DNA from: Empedobacter stercoris
GTDB lineage: Bacteria > Bacteroidota > Bacteroidia > Flavobacteriales > Weeksellaceae
Length of the DNA stretch: 34,713 nt
NCBI RefSeq assembly: GCF_020281205.1
Contig: NZ_JACXZC010000031.1
Span: 1-34,713 of the forward strand
Direction: 5' to 3'
The notes beneath the pieces are model-generated. The model did no database searches. It was not told the origin of the DNA and saw nothing but the letters and a program-made list of their open reading frames with translations. The first letter of the stretch is position 1, and every line of letters begins with the position of its first letter. Shown piece by piece: positions 28,450 through 34,713 of the stretch. The position numbers were made by a program, and so were the translations under genes.

Positions 28450-29502
28450 TTAATTCGCATCACCTTTTTCAATTCCATCTCCTATTTTTTCTTCAACTTC
28501 TATTTTTTCTTCTTGATCTAACTTCATTTCTCCTGAATCATCATCACTTCTTAAAACGACTTTTAAGCCAATTGGGAAATGATCTGAACCAATATTATCT
28601 TCTCTAATCATTTCAATTAATCGAAATTGAGAGCTCAAGAAATAGTGATCTAAAGGCCAACGTAAAAACCAATGATGCGCATGAAAAGTATTGAACATTC
28701 CACGACCTCTTCTAGGATCTAAAAGTTGAGATGTCTTCAAAAACAGGCTGGTTGTTCTACTCCACGCAACATCATTTAAATCACCAAATACGATACATGC
28801 TTTTCCGTATTCTTTGGCTTGTTTTCCGATCATTAAAATTTCAGCATCTCTTTCAGTACTTTCTTCATTTTCTTGTGGAACAGGTGGTGTAGGATGCAAA
28901 CCATACAAACGTACAATCTGATTATTATACTCGATGTCAACAATAATTGAAGGGATTTCAGTGCTAATTAAATAATTAATCTCTTGGTTTTTAATGGATA
29001 ATTTCGAGTAGAATAATAAACCATAAGTATTGTCTAAAGGAACTTCTATCTTATACTCATAATCATTTGTAGCTTCACGTATTTGATTCATCCATTCATT
29101 ATTCGTTTCCAGAAGAAACACAATATCGGGATTTCGTTTTTTGATTAATTGAACTAAATTCTGGTATTTTGTATTGTCTTGCAAAACATTGTAGACTAAT
29201 AAATTTAAAGGTTTTTCATTCGGTTTTAATTCAACTTGATTGATCATTTTTTTTCCAAAAGGCGAATAGGGAAGAATGACCCAAAGCAAATAAATTGCTG
29301 AAAAAATAAGACATACGAACAAACTAATCGTAGTCGAATTTTTCTCTACAAAAATGAATAGAAATGAAGTGAGAATAACTAAAATAAGCTTTTGAAAACG
29401 TGGGTAATCAAAAACTCTTACCGACCAATGATTATGTTTGAAAAAAGGAATAATTACCGAAATAAGAATAAGGCAAGAAAGAAAAATAAAGAGTATTTGC
29501 AT
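28450..29502 (-). CDS. Membrane-anchored endonuclease/exonuclease/phosphatase-family protein
   Basis: I place the start at the ATG at 29502 (350 residues); an upstream ATG at 29547 would add 15 residues that overlap the opposing gene's promoter region. Three hydrophobic helices at the N-terminus anchor the protein. The hydrolase domain has a complete EEP catalytic set: NLLVYNV (Asn), LLETN (Glu), GLHP (His), FGDLND (Asp and Asn), LDHYFLS (Asp, His) and GSDHFPI (final Asp-His). The last 30 residues form a strongly charged, mainly acidic tail. The substrate could be nucleic acid, a phosphoinositide-like lipid or another phosphodiester; the sequence does not decide. Confidence 0.85.
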   Translation of the reverse strand: MQILFIFLSCLILISVIIPFFKHNHWSVRVFDYPRFQKLILVILTSFLFIFVEKNSTTISLFVCLIFSAIYLLWVILPYSPFGKKMINQVELKPNEKPLNLLVYNVLQDNTKYQNLVQLIKKRNPDIVFLLETNNEWMNQIREATNDYEYKIEVPLDNTYGLLFYSKLSIKNQEINYLISTEIPSIIVDIEYNNQIVRLYGLHPTPPVPQENEESTERDAEILMIGKQAKEYGKACIVFGDLNDVAWSRTTSLFLKTSQLLDPRRGRGMFNTFHAHHWFLRWPLDHYFLSSQFRLIEMIREDNIGSDHFPIGLKVVLRSDDDSGEMKLDQEEKIEVEEKIGDGIEKGDAN

Positions 29503-29551
29503 AATATGGATGTTTTTTGTATAACAAGATAATAAAAATAGAAACATTATC

Positions 29552-29559
29552 TACCTTTG
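29552..29559 (+). promoter_or_regulatory. Promoter -7 box of the FAD oxidoreductase gene
   Basis: TACCTTTG matches TAnnTTTG exactly. It lies inside the longest possible reading frame and so argues for the downstream TTG start at 29577. No clear -33 element is seen. Confidence 0.6.
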
Positions 29560-29576
29560 TTCTTAAATTTTATCAA

Positions 29577-30635
29577 TTGAACAAAGTAGAGTATATTATC
29601 GTAGGACAAGGTGTTGCAGGAAGTTGTATGGCGATGAAATTATTGCAAGAAAATAAATCTTTTGTAGTGATTGACAATCATTTTCATAAAGCATCGGCAA
29701 TTGCAGCAGGAATATTCAATCCGGTTGTGCTAAAACGTTTTTCAATTGTTTGGAATGCGACAAATCAAATTAATCGTTTGCGCGAAGTTTTTGGTCAGTT
29801 TGAAGAATTATTGAACGAAAAATACATCTACAATTTTCCAGTTTATCGTGTTTTTAATGATGAACAAGAGAAAAAAACATGGCTAAAAAAAGCAATGACT
29901 CATCCAGATTTAGTTGATTATTTAGCGACAGACACAGAGCAATTGAATGATTTTTCAGCAATCAATAATCCTATAGGTTCGGGAGAAGTTTTGCACACTG
30001 GTCGAGTTGATTTGACTAATCTTTTGAATGATTTCAAAAATTATTTGATTGAACAAAATCAATATATTGATGAAGAATTTGACTTTGAATCCTTGATTAT
30101 GCACGATAATCACACGAACTATAAAAATATTGAAGCAAATAAGATTATTTTTGCCGAAGGTTACAATGTTTTAAATAATCCATATTTCAAAAATCTACCC
30201 GTTATTGGTGTGAAAGGAGAAGTGTTGAAAATAGAAACAAAAGCCACATTGCCTGAAGCTGTAGTAAAAGGAAAAGAATTTTTGATGCCTTTAGAAAATA
30301 ATCAATATTTTGTTGGTGCAACTTACGATCGTGATCATGTCAATTACGAAAATACAGCAGAAGCCAAACAATATTTGGTGGATGGGGTTCAGAATTTTTT
30401 CAAAGAAGATTTTGAAGTTGTGGAACAGCACGCATCCATCCGACCAACAGTAGTCGATCGTCGCCCAATTATTGGTGCGCATCCAATATATCAGCAATTG
30501 ATTTGTTTAAATGGAATGGGAACGCGTGGAACGATGCTGGCGCCAGTCATGGTGGATGAATTGTATGATTTTTTAGAGAACAATCAAACTATCGATAAAG
30601 AAGCGGATATTAAACGTTTTTATGATCGATTTTAA
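29577..30635 (+). CDS. FAD-dependent oxidoreductase (DAO family)
   Basis: A 352-residue protein if translation begins at TTG 29577 (LNKVEYIIVGQG); the frame is open from ATG 29517 but that part overlaps the promoter. The Rossmann motif VGQGVAGSCMA (about 9-19) binds FAD, followed by SAIAAGIFNPVVLKRF, a feature of DAO-type flavoenzymes such as glycine oxidase or D-amino acid dehydrogenase relatives. The C-terminal part has the second FAD region, VVDRRPIIGAHP and CLNGMGTRGTMLAP. The substrate is not predictable from sequence. A small membrane-protein gene follows 11 bases later. Confidence 0.82.
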   Translation: MNKVEYIIVGQGVAGSCMAMKLLQENKSFVVIDNHFHKASAIAAGIFNPVVLKRFSIVWNATNQINRLREVFGQFEELLNEKYIYNFPVYRVFNDEQEKKTWLKKAMTHPDLVDYLATDTEQLNDFSAINNPIGSGEVLHTGRVDLTNLLNDFKNYLIEQNQYIDEEFDFESLIMHDNHTNYKNIEANKIIFAEGYNVLNNPYFKNLPVIGVKGEVLKIETKATLPEAVVKGKEFLMPLENNQYFVGATYDRDHVNYENTAEAKQYLVDGVQNFFKEDFEVVEQHASIRPTVVDRRPIIGAHPIYQQLICLNGMGTRGTMLAPVMVDELYDFLENNQTIDKEADIKRFYDRF

Positions 30636-30646
30636 ATTTTCTTCTG

Positions 30647-31108
30647 ATGAACAACTTTAACATAAAAATATTCGTACTTCAACTCGTTGCAAGTATTTTG
30701 TTATTCTTAGGAATTCAACAATTTTATGTCTTGGCAGAATTAGATTTGATTGAATTAATTCATTCGATGGGAAAAGATAATTTTGCTTTTTTGGTACGTA
30801 AAAGTGATGAGTTTGGAATTAGTGAAAAGCTAAAACATTTGGCGATAATGAAATCGATTTTGAGTTTCGTAGGAATAGTTTTAGGTTATATTGTAGCATC
30901 TATTATTAACCATAAACGTAATTACGATTGGAAAATTTCAGTTGTAATTGTAGCAGTGTGTTTCTTGGTTTTTCAATTCAAATTAATACATCTTCCAATC
31001 AATTTTATTCAAACAAATAATTTGGCAATTGCCTATTTTGTGCCTGCTACAATTTCTGTTGTTATTAGTTTTCTGTTGTATTTTTTTAGTTATAGTATAA
31101 AACCTTAA
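30647..31108 (+). CDS. Small four-helix membrane protein of unknown function
   Basis: A 153-residue protein with four hydrophobic segments (about 8-29, 67-86, 97-112, 126-148) and a polar loop between the first two (ELIHSMGKDNFAFLVRKSDEF). I recognise no family motif. It is probably cotranscribed with the oxidoreductase gene. The next gene has its own promoter. Confidence 0.6.
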   Translation: MNNFNIKIFVLQLVASILLFLGIQQFYVLAELDLIELIHSMGKDNFAFLVRKSDEFGISEKLKHLAIMKSILSFVGIVLGYIVASIINHKRNYDWKISVVIVAVCFLVFQFKLIHLPINFIQTNNLAIAYFVPATISVVISFLLYFFSYSIKP

Positions 31109-31140
31109 ACTTCATTGTATTCAACTAACAAAAAACATTG

Positions 31141-31148
31141 TATTTTTG
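31141..31148 (+). promoter_or_regulatory. ABC-F gene promoter -7 box
   Basis: TATTTTTG is an exact TAnnTTTG match ending four bases before the ATG at 31153, with TTG 23 bases upstream. The expected transcription start would coincide with the ATG. Confidence 0.65.
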
Positions 31149-31152
31149 CAAA

Positions 31153-33069
31153 ATGTTATTAGTACAAAATTTAGGAGTTTATTTTGCGGGTAGATATTTA
31201 TTCGAAAACGTTTCGTTCCGCATCAACAAAGGAAACCGTGTTGGTTTAGTAGGTAAAAATGGGGCTGGAAAATCGACGTTACTTAAAATTTTAGCCAAAA
31301 GTCAACAGGCTTCAGAAGGAGAAGTTGTCTACGAAGGAGACGTAACAATCGGGTATTTATCGCAAGATATTGATTTTGTACAAGGAAGAACTGTTTGGCA
31401 AGAAGCTGATTCTGCTTTCGAACAATTGGTTGAAATACAGAATCGTATTGATTTTGTCAACAAAGAATTAGCCGAAAGAACAGATTACGAATCGAACGAA
31501 TACGGAAAGTTAATCGAAGATATTTCGCATTTAACAGAACGTTTTGGGCTTTTAGGTGGTTACACAAAAGACGCTGAAATTGAACAAATTTTAATTGGTT
31601 TAGGTTTCAAAAGTTCAGATTTTCATCGCTCAACAGAAGAGTTTTCTGGTGGATGGAGAATGCGCATTGAATTAGCAAAGCTATTGTTGCAAAAACATGA
31701 TGTGATGCTTTTAGATGAGCCTACAAACCACTTGGATATCGATTCGATTATCTGGCTAGAAGATTTCTTGAAAGATTATCCTGGTGCAGTTGTATTGGTT
31801 TCGCACGACCGTCAATTTTTGGATAATGTAACCAACCGTACGATTGAAATTGCGAATCGTCACATCTCCGATTTTAAAGCAAATTATACACGTTATTTAG
31901 AATTGCGTGAAGATCGCCGCGAAAAATTAGAACAAGCGCAAAAAAATCAGGAACAGATGATTAAGCATACGGAAGATTTGATTTCGAAATTCCGTGCAAA
32001 AGCCAACAAAGCTTCGATGGCACAATCATTAATCAAAAAATTAGACAAAATAGATCGCATCGAAATTGAAAATGATGATGTAACCAAAATGAATATCCGA
32101 TTTGTGGATGCAGTTCAACCAGGAAAAATTATTTTCGAATTAGATGATGTTGGTGTTGCATTTGGTGATCATCAAGTTTTTGATCATGTTTCATTTTATG
32201 TTAATCGTGGTGAAAAAGTAGCTTTTGTAGGACAAAACGGTCAAGGAAAAACAACTTTATCTCGTGCAATTATCAATGAACAACCTTATACAGGAAGAAT
32301 TAAACATGGTCATAATGTTGAGATTGGTTATTTTGCTCAAAATCAAGCACATGTTCTAAATGATAAATTAACCGTTTTAGAAGAGGCAGAAAATTCTGCA
32401 ACAGAAGAAACACGTAAACATGTTCGTGATTATTTAGGAGCTTTTATGTTTGGAGGCGAAGCGGTAGAGAAAAAAGTTTCGGTACTTTCGGGAGGCGAGC
32501 GAAATCGTTTGGCTTTATGTAAATTATTGTTGCGTCCATTTAATGTTTTAATTATGGATGAGCCGACGAACCACTTGGATATAGTATCGAAAGAATTGTT
32601 GAAAAAAGCTTTACAAAAATATACAGGAACATTAATCTTAGTTTCGCACGACCGCGAATTTTTAGAAGGGTTAGTAGACAAAGTGTTTGATTTCCGTAAT
32701 GGTCAAGTCAAAGAATATCTTTCTGGAATTGATGATTATTTAGCGCAAATTAAAGCGGGTAATTTCCGTGAAGTCGAGAAAGGAAATTCTTTAGCTGCAC
32801 CAAAAGAAGAAAAGCCAATTGAGGTTAAAATAGAGCAAGCTAAACGTATTTTATCGTTTGAAGAAGAGAAGGAGCAGAAACGCCTAAAAAATAAATTGTC
32901 TCGTATAGAAACAGAGATTTCAGATTTGGAAACGAAGATTGCCGATTTAGAAAATAAATTACACGCAGGTTCTCAAACCCAACAAGAATTGGATAAATAT
33001 GCAAATTTGAAAAATGATTTAGATAAGAAAATGTTAGAATGGGAAGAAATTTCTGAGCAAATTTTTTAA
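31153..33069 (+). CDS. ABC-F family ATPase
   Basis: Soluble twin-ATPase of the ABC-F group, which acts on ribosomes rather than membranes. I start at ATG 31153 (638 residues); the frame can open at TTG 31138, but that is within the promoter. Domain 1 has Walker A GKNGAGKST (34-42), signature SGGWRMRIELAK and LLDEPTNHLD. The linker between the domains is charged and helical (EQMIKHTEDLISKFRAKANK). Domain 2 has GQNGQGKTT, SGGERNRLALCK and MDEPTNHLD. The C-terminal 80 residues form a Lys/Glu-rich coiled coil, as in Uup-type members. Housekeeping roles are more likely than antibiotic resistance, but the subfamily is not settled. Confidence 0.92.
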   Translation: MLLVQNLGVYFAGRYLFENVSFRINKGNRVGLVGKNGAGKSTLLKILAKSQQASEGEVVYEGDVTIGYLSQDIDFVQGRTVWQEADSAFEQLVEIQNRIDFVNKELAERTDYESNEYGKLIEDISHLTERFGLLGGYTKDAEIEQILIGLGFKSSDFHRSTEEFSGGWRMRIELAKLLLQKHDVMLLDEPTNHLDIDSIIWLEDFLKDYPGAVVLVSHDRQFLDNVTNRTIEIANRHISDFKANYTRYLELREDRREKLEQAQKNQEQMIKHTEDLISKFRAKANKASMAQSLIKKLDKIDRIEIENDDVTKMNIRFVDAVQPGKIIFELDDVGVAFGDHQVFDHVSFYVNRGEKVAFVGQNGQGKTTLSRAIINEQPYTGRIKHGHNVEIGYFAQNQAHVLNDKLTVLEEAENSATEETRKHVRDYLGAFMFGGEAVEKKVSVLSGGERNRLALCKLLLRPFNVLIMDEPTNHLDIVSKELLKKALQKYTGTLILVSHDREFLEGLVDKVFDFRNGQVKEYLSGIDDYLAQIKAGNFREVEKGNSLAAPKEEKPIEVKIEQAKRILSFEEEKEQKRLKNKLSRIETEISDLETKIADLENKLHAGSQTQQELDKYANLKNDLDKKMLEWEEISEQIF

Positions 33070-33100
33070 AATTATATCGTTCAAAAATATTATTTTATTA

Positions 33101-33129
33101 AAGTGCTGCAGTTTTGCAGCACTTTTTTT
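33101..33129 (+). terminator. ABC-F gene terminator
   Basis: A perfect ten-base stem, AAGTGCTGCA with TGCAGCACTT around GTTT, followed by a T run. Confidence 0.9.
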
Positions 33130-33156
33130 GTACATTCTATTTTAGAATAAGACAAA

Positions 33157-33636
33157 ATGCATAAACAATCTTTTGCTGCAATTACATCAGAACAACCAAA
33201 AACATTAATTCTTGGCTCTTTACCTGGGGATTTATCGTTAGAAGTCAATCAATATTATGGGCATCCGCGTAATAGATTTTGGAAAATGATGTTTGAGATT
33301 TTCAAGACAGAATTTTCAGAAGATTATGAAATAAGAAATCAACTTATTTTACAAAATAAGTTAGCGCTTTGGGATGTTGCGCATTCTGCTGAACGAAAAG
33401 GAAGCATGGATGTGGATATGAGAAATGTTTCGCCAAATCAAATTGATGAATTTTTGAATGAACATCCTACAATCGAGAAAATAATTTTCAATGGAAAGAA
33501 AGCGTATCAATTATTTTGGAAATATTTTGAAAAAAAAACATTCATAGAGTATATTTCTGTGCCAAGTACAAGTCCTGCAAATGCCCAATTTTCTTACGAA
33601 CGATTGATTGAAATCTGGAAAAAAGCAATTATTTAG
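33157..33636 (+). CDS. DNA-deoxyinosine glycosylase (UDG superfamily family 6)
   Basis: A 159-residue repair enzyme predicted to excise hypoxanthine from DNA after adenine deamination. Family marks are LILGSLPGDLSLEVNQYY (residues about 17-34) followed by GHPRNRFWKMM, the active-site region around ALWDV, and VPSTSPANA near the C-terminus (about 137-145). The length is normal for this single-domain family. It stands alone between the ABC-F terminator and the tRNA genes. A TATTTTAG element before the start is one base off the promoter consensus. Confidence 0.88.
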   Translation: MHKQSFAAITSEQPKTLILGSLPGDLSLEVNQYYGHPRNRFWKMMFEIFKTEFSEDYEIRNQLILQNKLALWDVAHSAERKGSMDVDMRNVSPNQIDEFLNEHPTIEKIIFNGKKAYQLFWKYFEKKTFIEYISVPSTSPANAQFSYERLIEIWKKAII

Positions 33637-33762
33637 GATAATCTTTTCATGTTCAAAATAATTAATCAAAGAAAAATAAAATTATTTTTTAGCTTAAAAA
33701 TTTTATGATGAGAAACTTAGCTTTATATGTAAAATAATTATAAAAAAATGCTTCCTAAAAGT

Positions 33763-33792
33763 TTTGTAATTAAAAAAGCTGTTCTATATTTG
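33763..33792 (+). promoter_or_regulatory. tRNA-Gly/tRNA-Leu promoter
   Basis: TTTG (33763-33766), 18 bases, then TATATTTG (33785-33792), an excellent Bacteroidota promoter 11 bases before the tRNA-Gly. Apart from this, 33637-33803 holds nothing recognisable. Confidence 0.85.
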
Positions 33793-33803
33793 CACTCACA
33801 ATC

Positions 33804-33876
33804 GCGGGAATAGCTCAATTGGTAGAGCGTCAGCCTTCCAAGCTGAATGTTGCGAGTTCGAGTCTCGTTTCCCGCT
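33804..33876 (+). tRNA. tRNA-Gly (anticodon TCC)
   Basis: A 73-base cloverleaf with acceptor GCGGGAA/TTCCCGC, D-arm AGCTCAATTGGTAGAGC, anticodon arm CAGC-CTTCCAA-GCTG with TCC, and T-arm GCGAGTTCGAGTCTCGT. Discriminator T; the CCA end is not encoded. Confidence 0.97.
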
Positions 33877-33899
33877 CAACTTCTTTCTTAGAAGTGGAT

Positions 33900-33983
33900 G
33901 CCTTGGTGGTGGAATTGGTAGACACGCAGGACTTAAAATCCTGTGTCCATTAGGACGTGCGGGTTCAAGTCCCGCCTGAGGTA
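33900..33983 (+). tRNA. tRNA-Leu (anticodon TAA)
   Basis: An 84-base class II tRNA with a long variable arm (TGTCCATTAGGACGT). The anticodon arm is CAGGA-CTTAAAA-TCCTG with TAA, and the T-arm GCGGGTTCAAGTCCCGC. The acceptor stem begins with G-U, which I recall as common for leucine tRNAs of this phylum. CCA is not encoded. It is cotranscribed with the tRNA-Gly, 23 bases upstream. Confidence 0.96.
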
Positions 33984-33987
33984 CAAC

Positions 33988-34021
33988 AAAGCTCAAGAAT
34001 TTATTTTCTTGGGCTTTTTTT
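33988..34021 (+). terminator. tRNA operon terminator
   Basis: AAAGCTCAAGAA pairs with TTCTTGGGCTTT (one T-G wobble), followed by a T run, five bases after tRNA-Leu. The 34025 minus-strand gene ends against it, so it may serve both directions. Confidence 0.85.
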
Positions 34022-34024
34022 GTG

Positions 34025-34642
34025 CTAATTTTTTTCAAGTATATCTTTAACTTCATCAAAATGATTTTCTCCATAAATAATAATAAGCTGCTTATTCTTG
34101 TTATTTTTTATTTGACTTACTAAGTGTTCATTTCGTTTTTTTAAAATAAAGTCTTTCATAAAAATTTTTCTTGAAGTTTCATCTACTTTGGTACATGAAT
34201 ACGTTTCGTTTAAATTAGTATTGTAATCACAAGAATCTAATGTGATTTTCGGGTAAGATTTTTCATATGAGTCGACTAATTGTTTAATGGATAAATCAGC
34301 GCTTTTTGAATCATTTTCATTCATTCCAAATTCAGCATAACTAGGTTGGTCTATAAGATTATATTTGATGCAATAATCTGAATAAGGAGGGATTTTAGAA
34401 TAGGGTAATAGGATGTCAATACCAGTTATTTTTCTGAATTTTAGGTAACTTTCTACGTTTTCATCTGAAACTATTTTATCGGATTTATGAAGAGAATTTC
34501 CTTCAAAAAGAAAATGATATCCTAAAGATTGTAAACTGTCAATTTTAGTTGTTACTTGTTGATAATAAACTTTAGTTCCGATATGTCGAATAGGTAAAAA
34601 ATAAAGCGATTTTTCATTATAGTTTATTTTGTTTAATGCCAT
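34025..34642 (-). CDS. TraB/TIKI-like protein, possibly 5' truncated
   Basis: 205 residues from ATG 34642; the frame also opens at TTG 34669, nine residues earlier, with an in-frame stop shortly before that. Features shared with the TraB/PrgY/GumN (TIKI) fold are LPIRHIGTK with His20 near the N-terminus, FLFEGNS with Glu47, a late Arg in KKRNEHLVSQI, and IIIYGENHFDEV with His194 near the C-terminus. Family members include metal-dependent proteases and pheromone-control proteins, but most bacterial ones are uncharacterised. There is no signal peptide in this reading. The start lies at a possible insertion-sequence edge, so an original leader may be lost. Confidence 0.5.
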   Translation of the reverse strand: MALNKINYNEKSLYFLPIRHIGTKVYYQQVTTKIDSLQSLGYHFLFEGNSLHKSDKIVSDENVESYLKFRKITGIDILLPYSKIPPYSDYCIKYNLIDQPSYAEFGMNENDSKSADLSIKQLVDSYEKSYPKITLDSCDYNTNLNETYSCTKVDETSRKIFMKDFILKKRNEHLVSQIKNNKNKQLIIIYGENHFDEVKDILEKN

Positions 34643-34644
34643 GT

Positions 34645-34713
34645 TCAAGTTATAAGTGCAACTGGCCAAGTAGATTTTAGTTTTTCGATAGGGCTAATAT
34701 AGCCAAACTTTCT
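34645..34713 (-). pseudogene. Possible IS3-type transposase C-terminal end, cut by window edge
   Basis: Minus-strand frame from the window edge to a TGA at 34645 encodes 22 residues including KFGYISPIEKLK. The motif GY(I/L)SPIE is common near the C-terminus of IS3-family transposases. The plus strand at 34642 begins TGTTCAAGTTATAAGTGC, which starts with TG like many IS3 terminal repeats. The stretch is very short, so this is a suggestion; the rest lies outside the window. Confidence 0.3.

Noticed and set aside
33796-34074. Minus-strand reading frame of 92 codons across the tRNA genes
   Set aside because: It is antisense to tRNA-Gly and tRNA-Leu; the Pro-rich product (GLEPARPNGHRILSPACLPIP) is the well-known spurious translation of tRNA complements.

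Overview
This AT-rich window looks like the chromosome of a member of the Flavobacteriia (Bacteroidota), probably close to Empedobacter, Weeksella or Chryseobacterium. The genus is an inference. Supporting signs are a complete gldK-gldL-gldM-gldN type IX secretion (T9SS) cluster, a secreted metalloprotease with a T9SS C-terminal sorting domain, Bacteroidota-type promoters (TTTG, about 18-21 nt, TAnnTTTG), weak Shine-Dalgarno sequences, and a structured intergenic RNA resembling the flavobacterial Flavo-1 family. Most of the window is core genome. No prophage, CRISPR array or complete insertion sequence is visible.

Layout. 1-320: structured RNA candidate and the mqo terminator. 321-3995 (minus): malate:quinone oxidoreductase, an RDD membrane protein, and a helical-repeat protein of unknown function. 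4144-8427 (plus): leucine operon leuA-leuC-leuD-leuB, with overlapping or closely spaced genes and a strong terminator. 8428-8860: gene-free stretch with hairpins. 8861-10874 (minus): groES-groEL. 11029-13704 (minus): small lipoprotein plus a secreted M12B-like zinc metalloprotease. 13809-17133 (minus): sigma-54-type regulator, LptE-like lipoprotein, acidic TPR protein and SecG, an envelope-biogenesis operon preceded by miaB (17320-18765). 18891-28269 (plus): membrane protein, topA, a degenerate arginase-like protein, then gldKLMN ending in a strong terminator. 28373-29502: heptamer tandem repeat and a membrane-anchored EEP-family hydrolase (minus). 29577-33636 (plus): FAD oxidoreductase, small membrane protein, ABC-F ATPase, DNA-deoxyinosine glycosylase. 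33785-34021: tRNA-Gly and tRNA-Leu with promoter and terminator. 34025-34713 (minus): TraB/TIKI-like protein next to what may be the end of an insertion sequence running out of the window.

Functional links. The protease carries the T9SS address tag, and the T9SS motor and ring genes lie about 10 kb away. SecG, LptE and the gld genes all serve the cell envelope. The leu genes form a complete isopropylmalate pathway, but LeuA lacks the usual C-terminal leucine-sensing domain. No clear multi-gene novel defence or biosynthetic system is present. The least explained items are the metal-site-less arginase relative before gldK, the lipoprotein paired with the protease, the heptamer repeats, the structured RNA, and the disturbed right edge.
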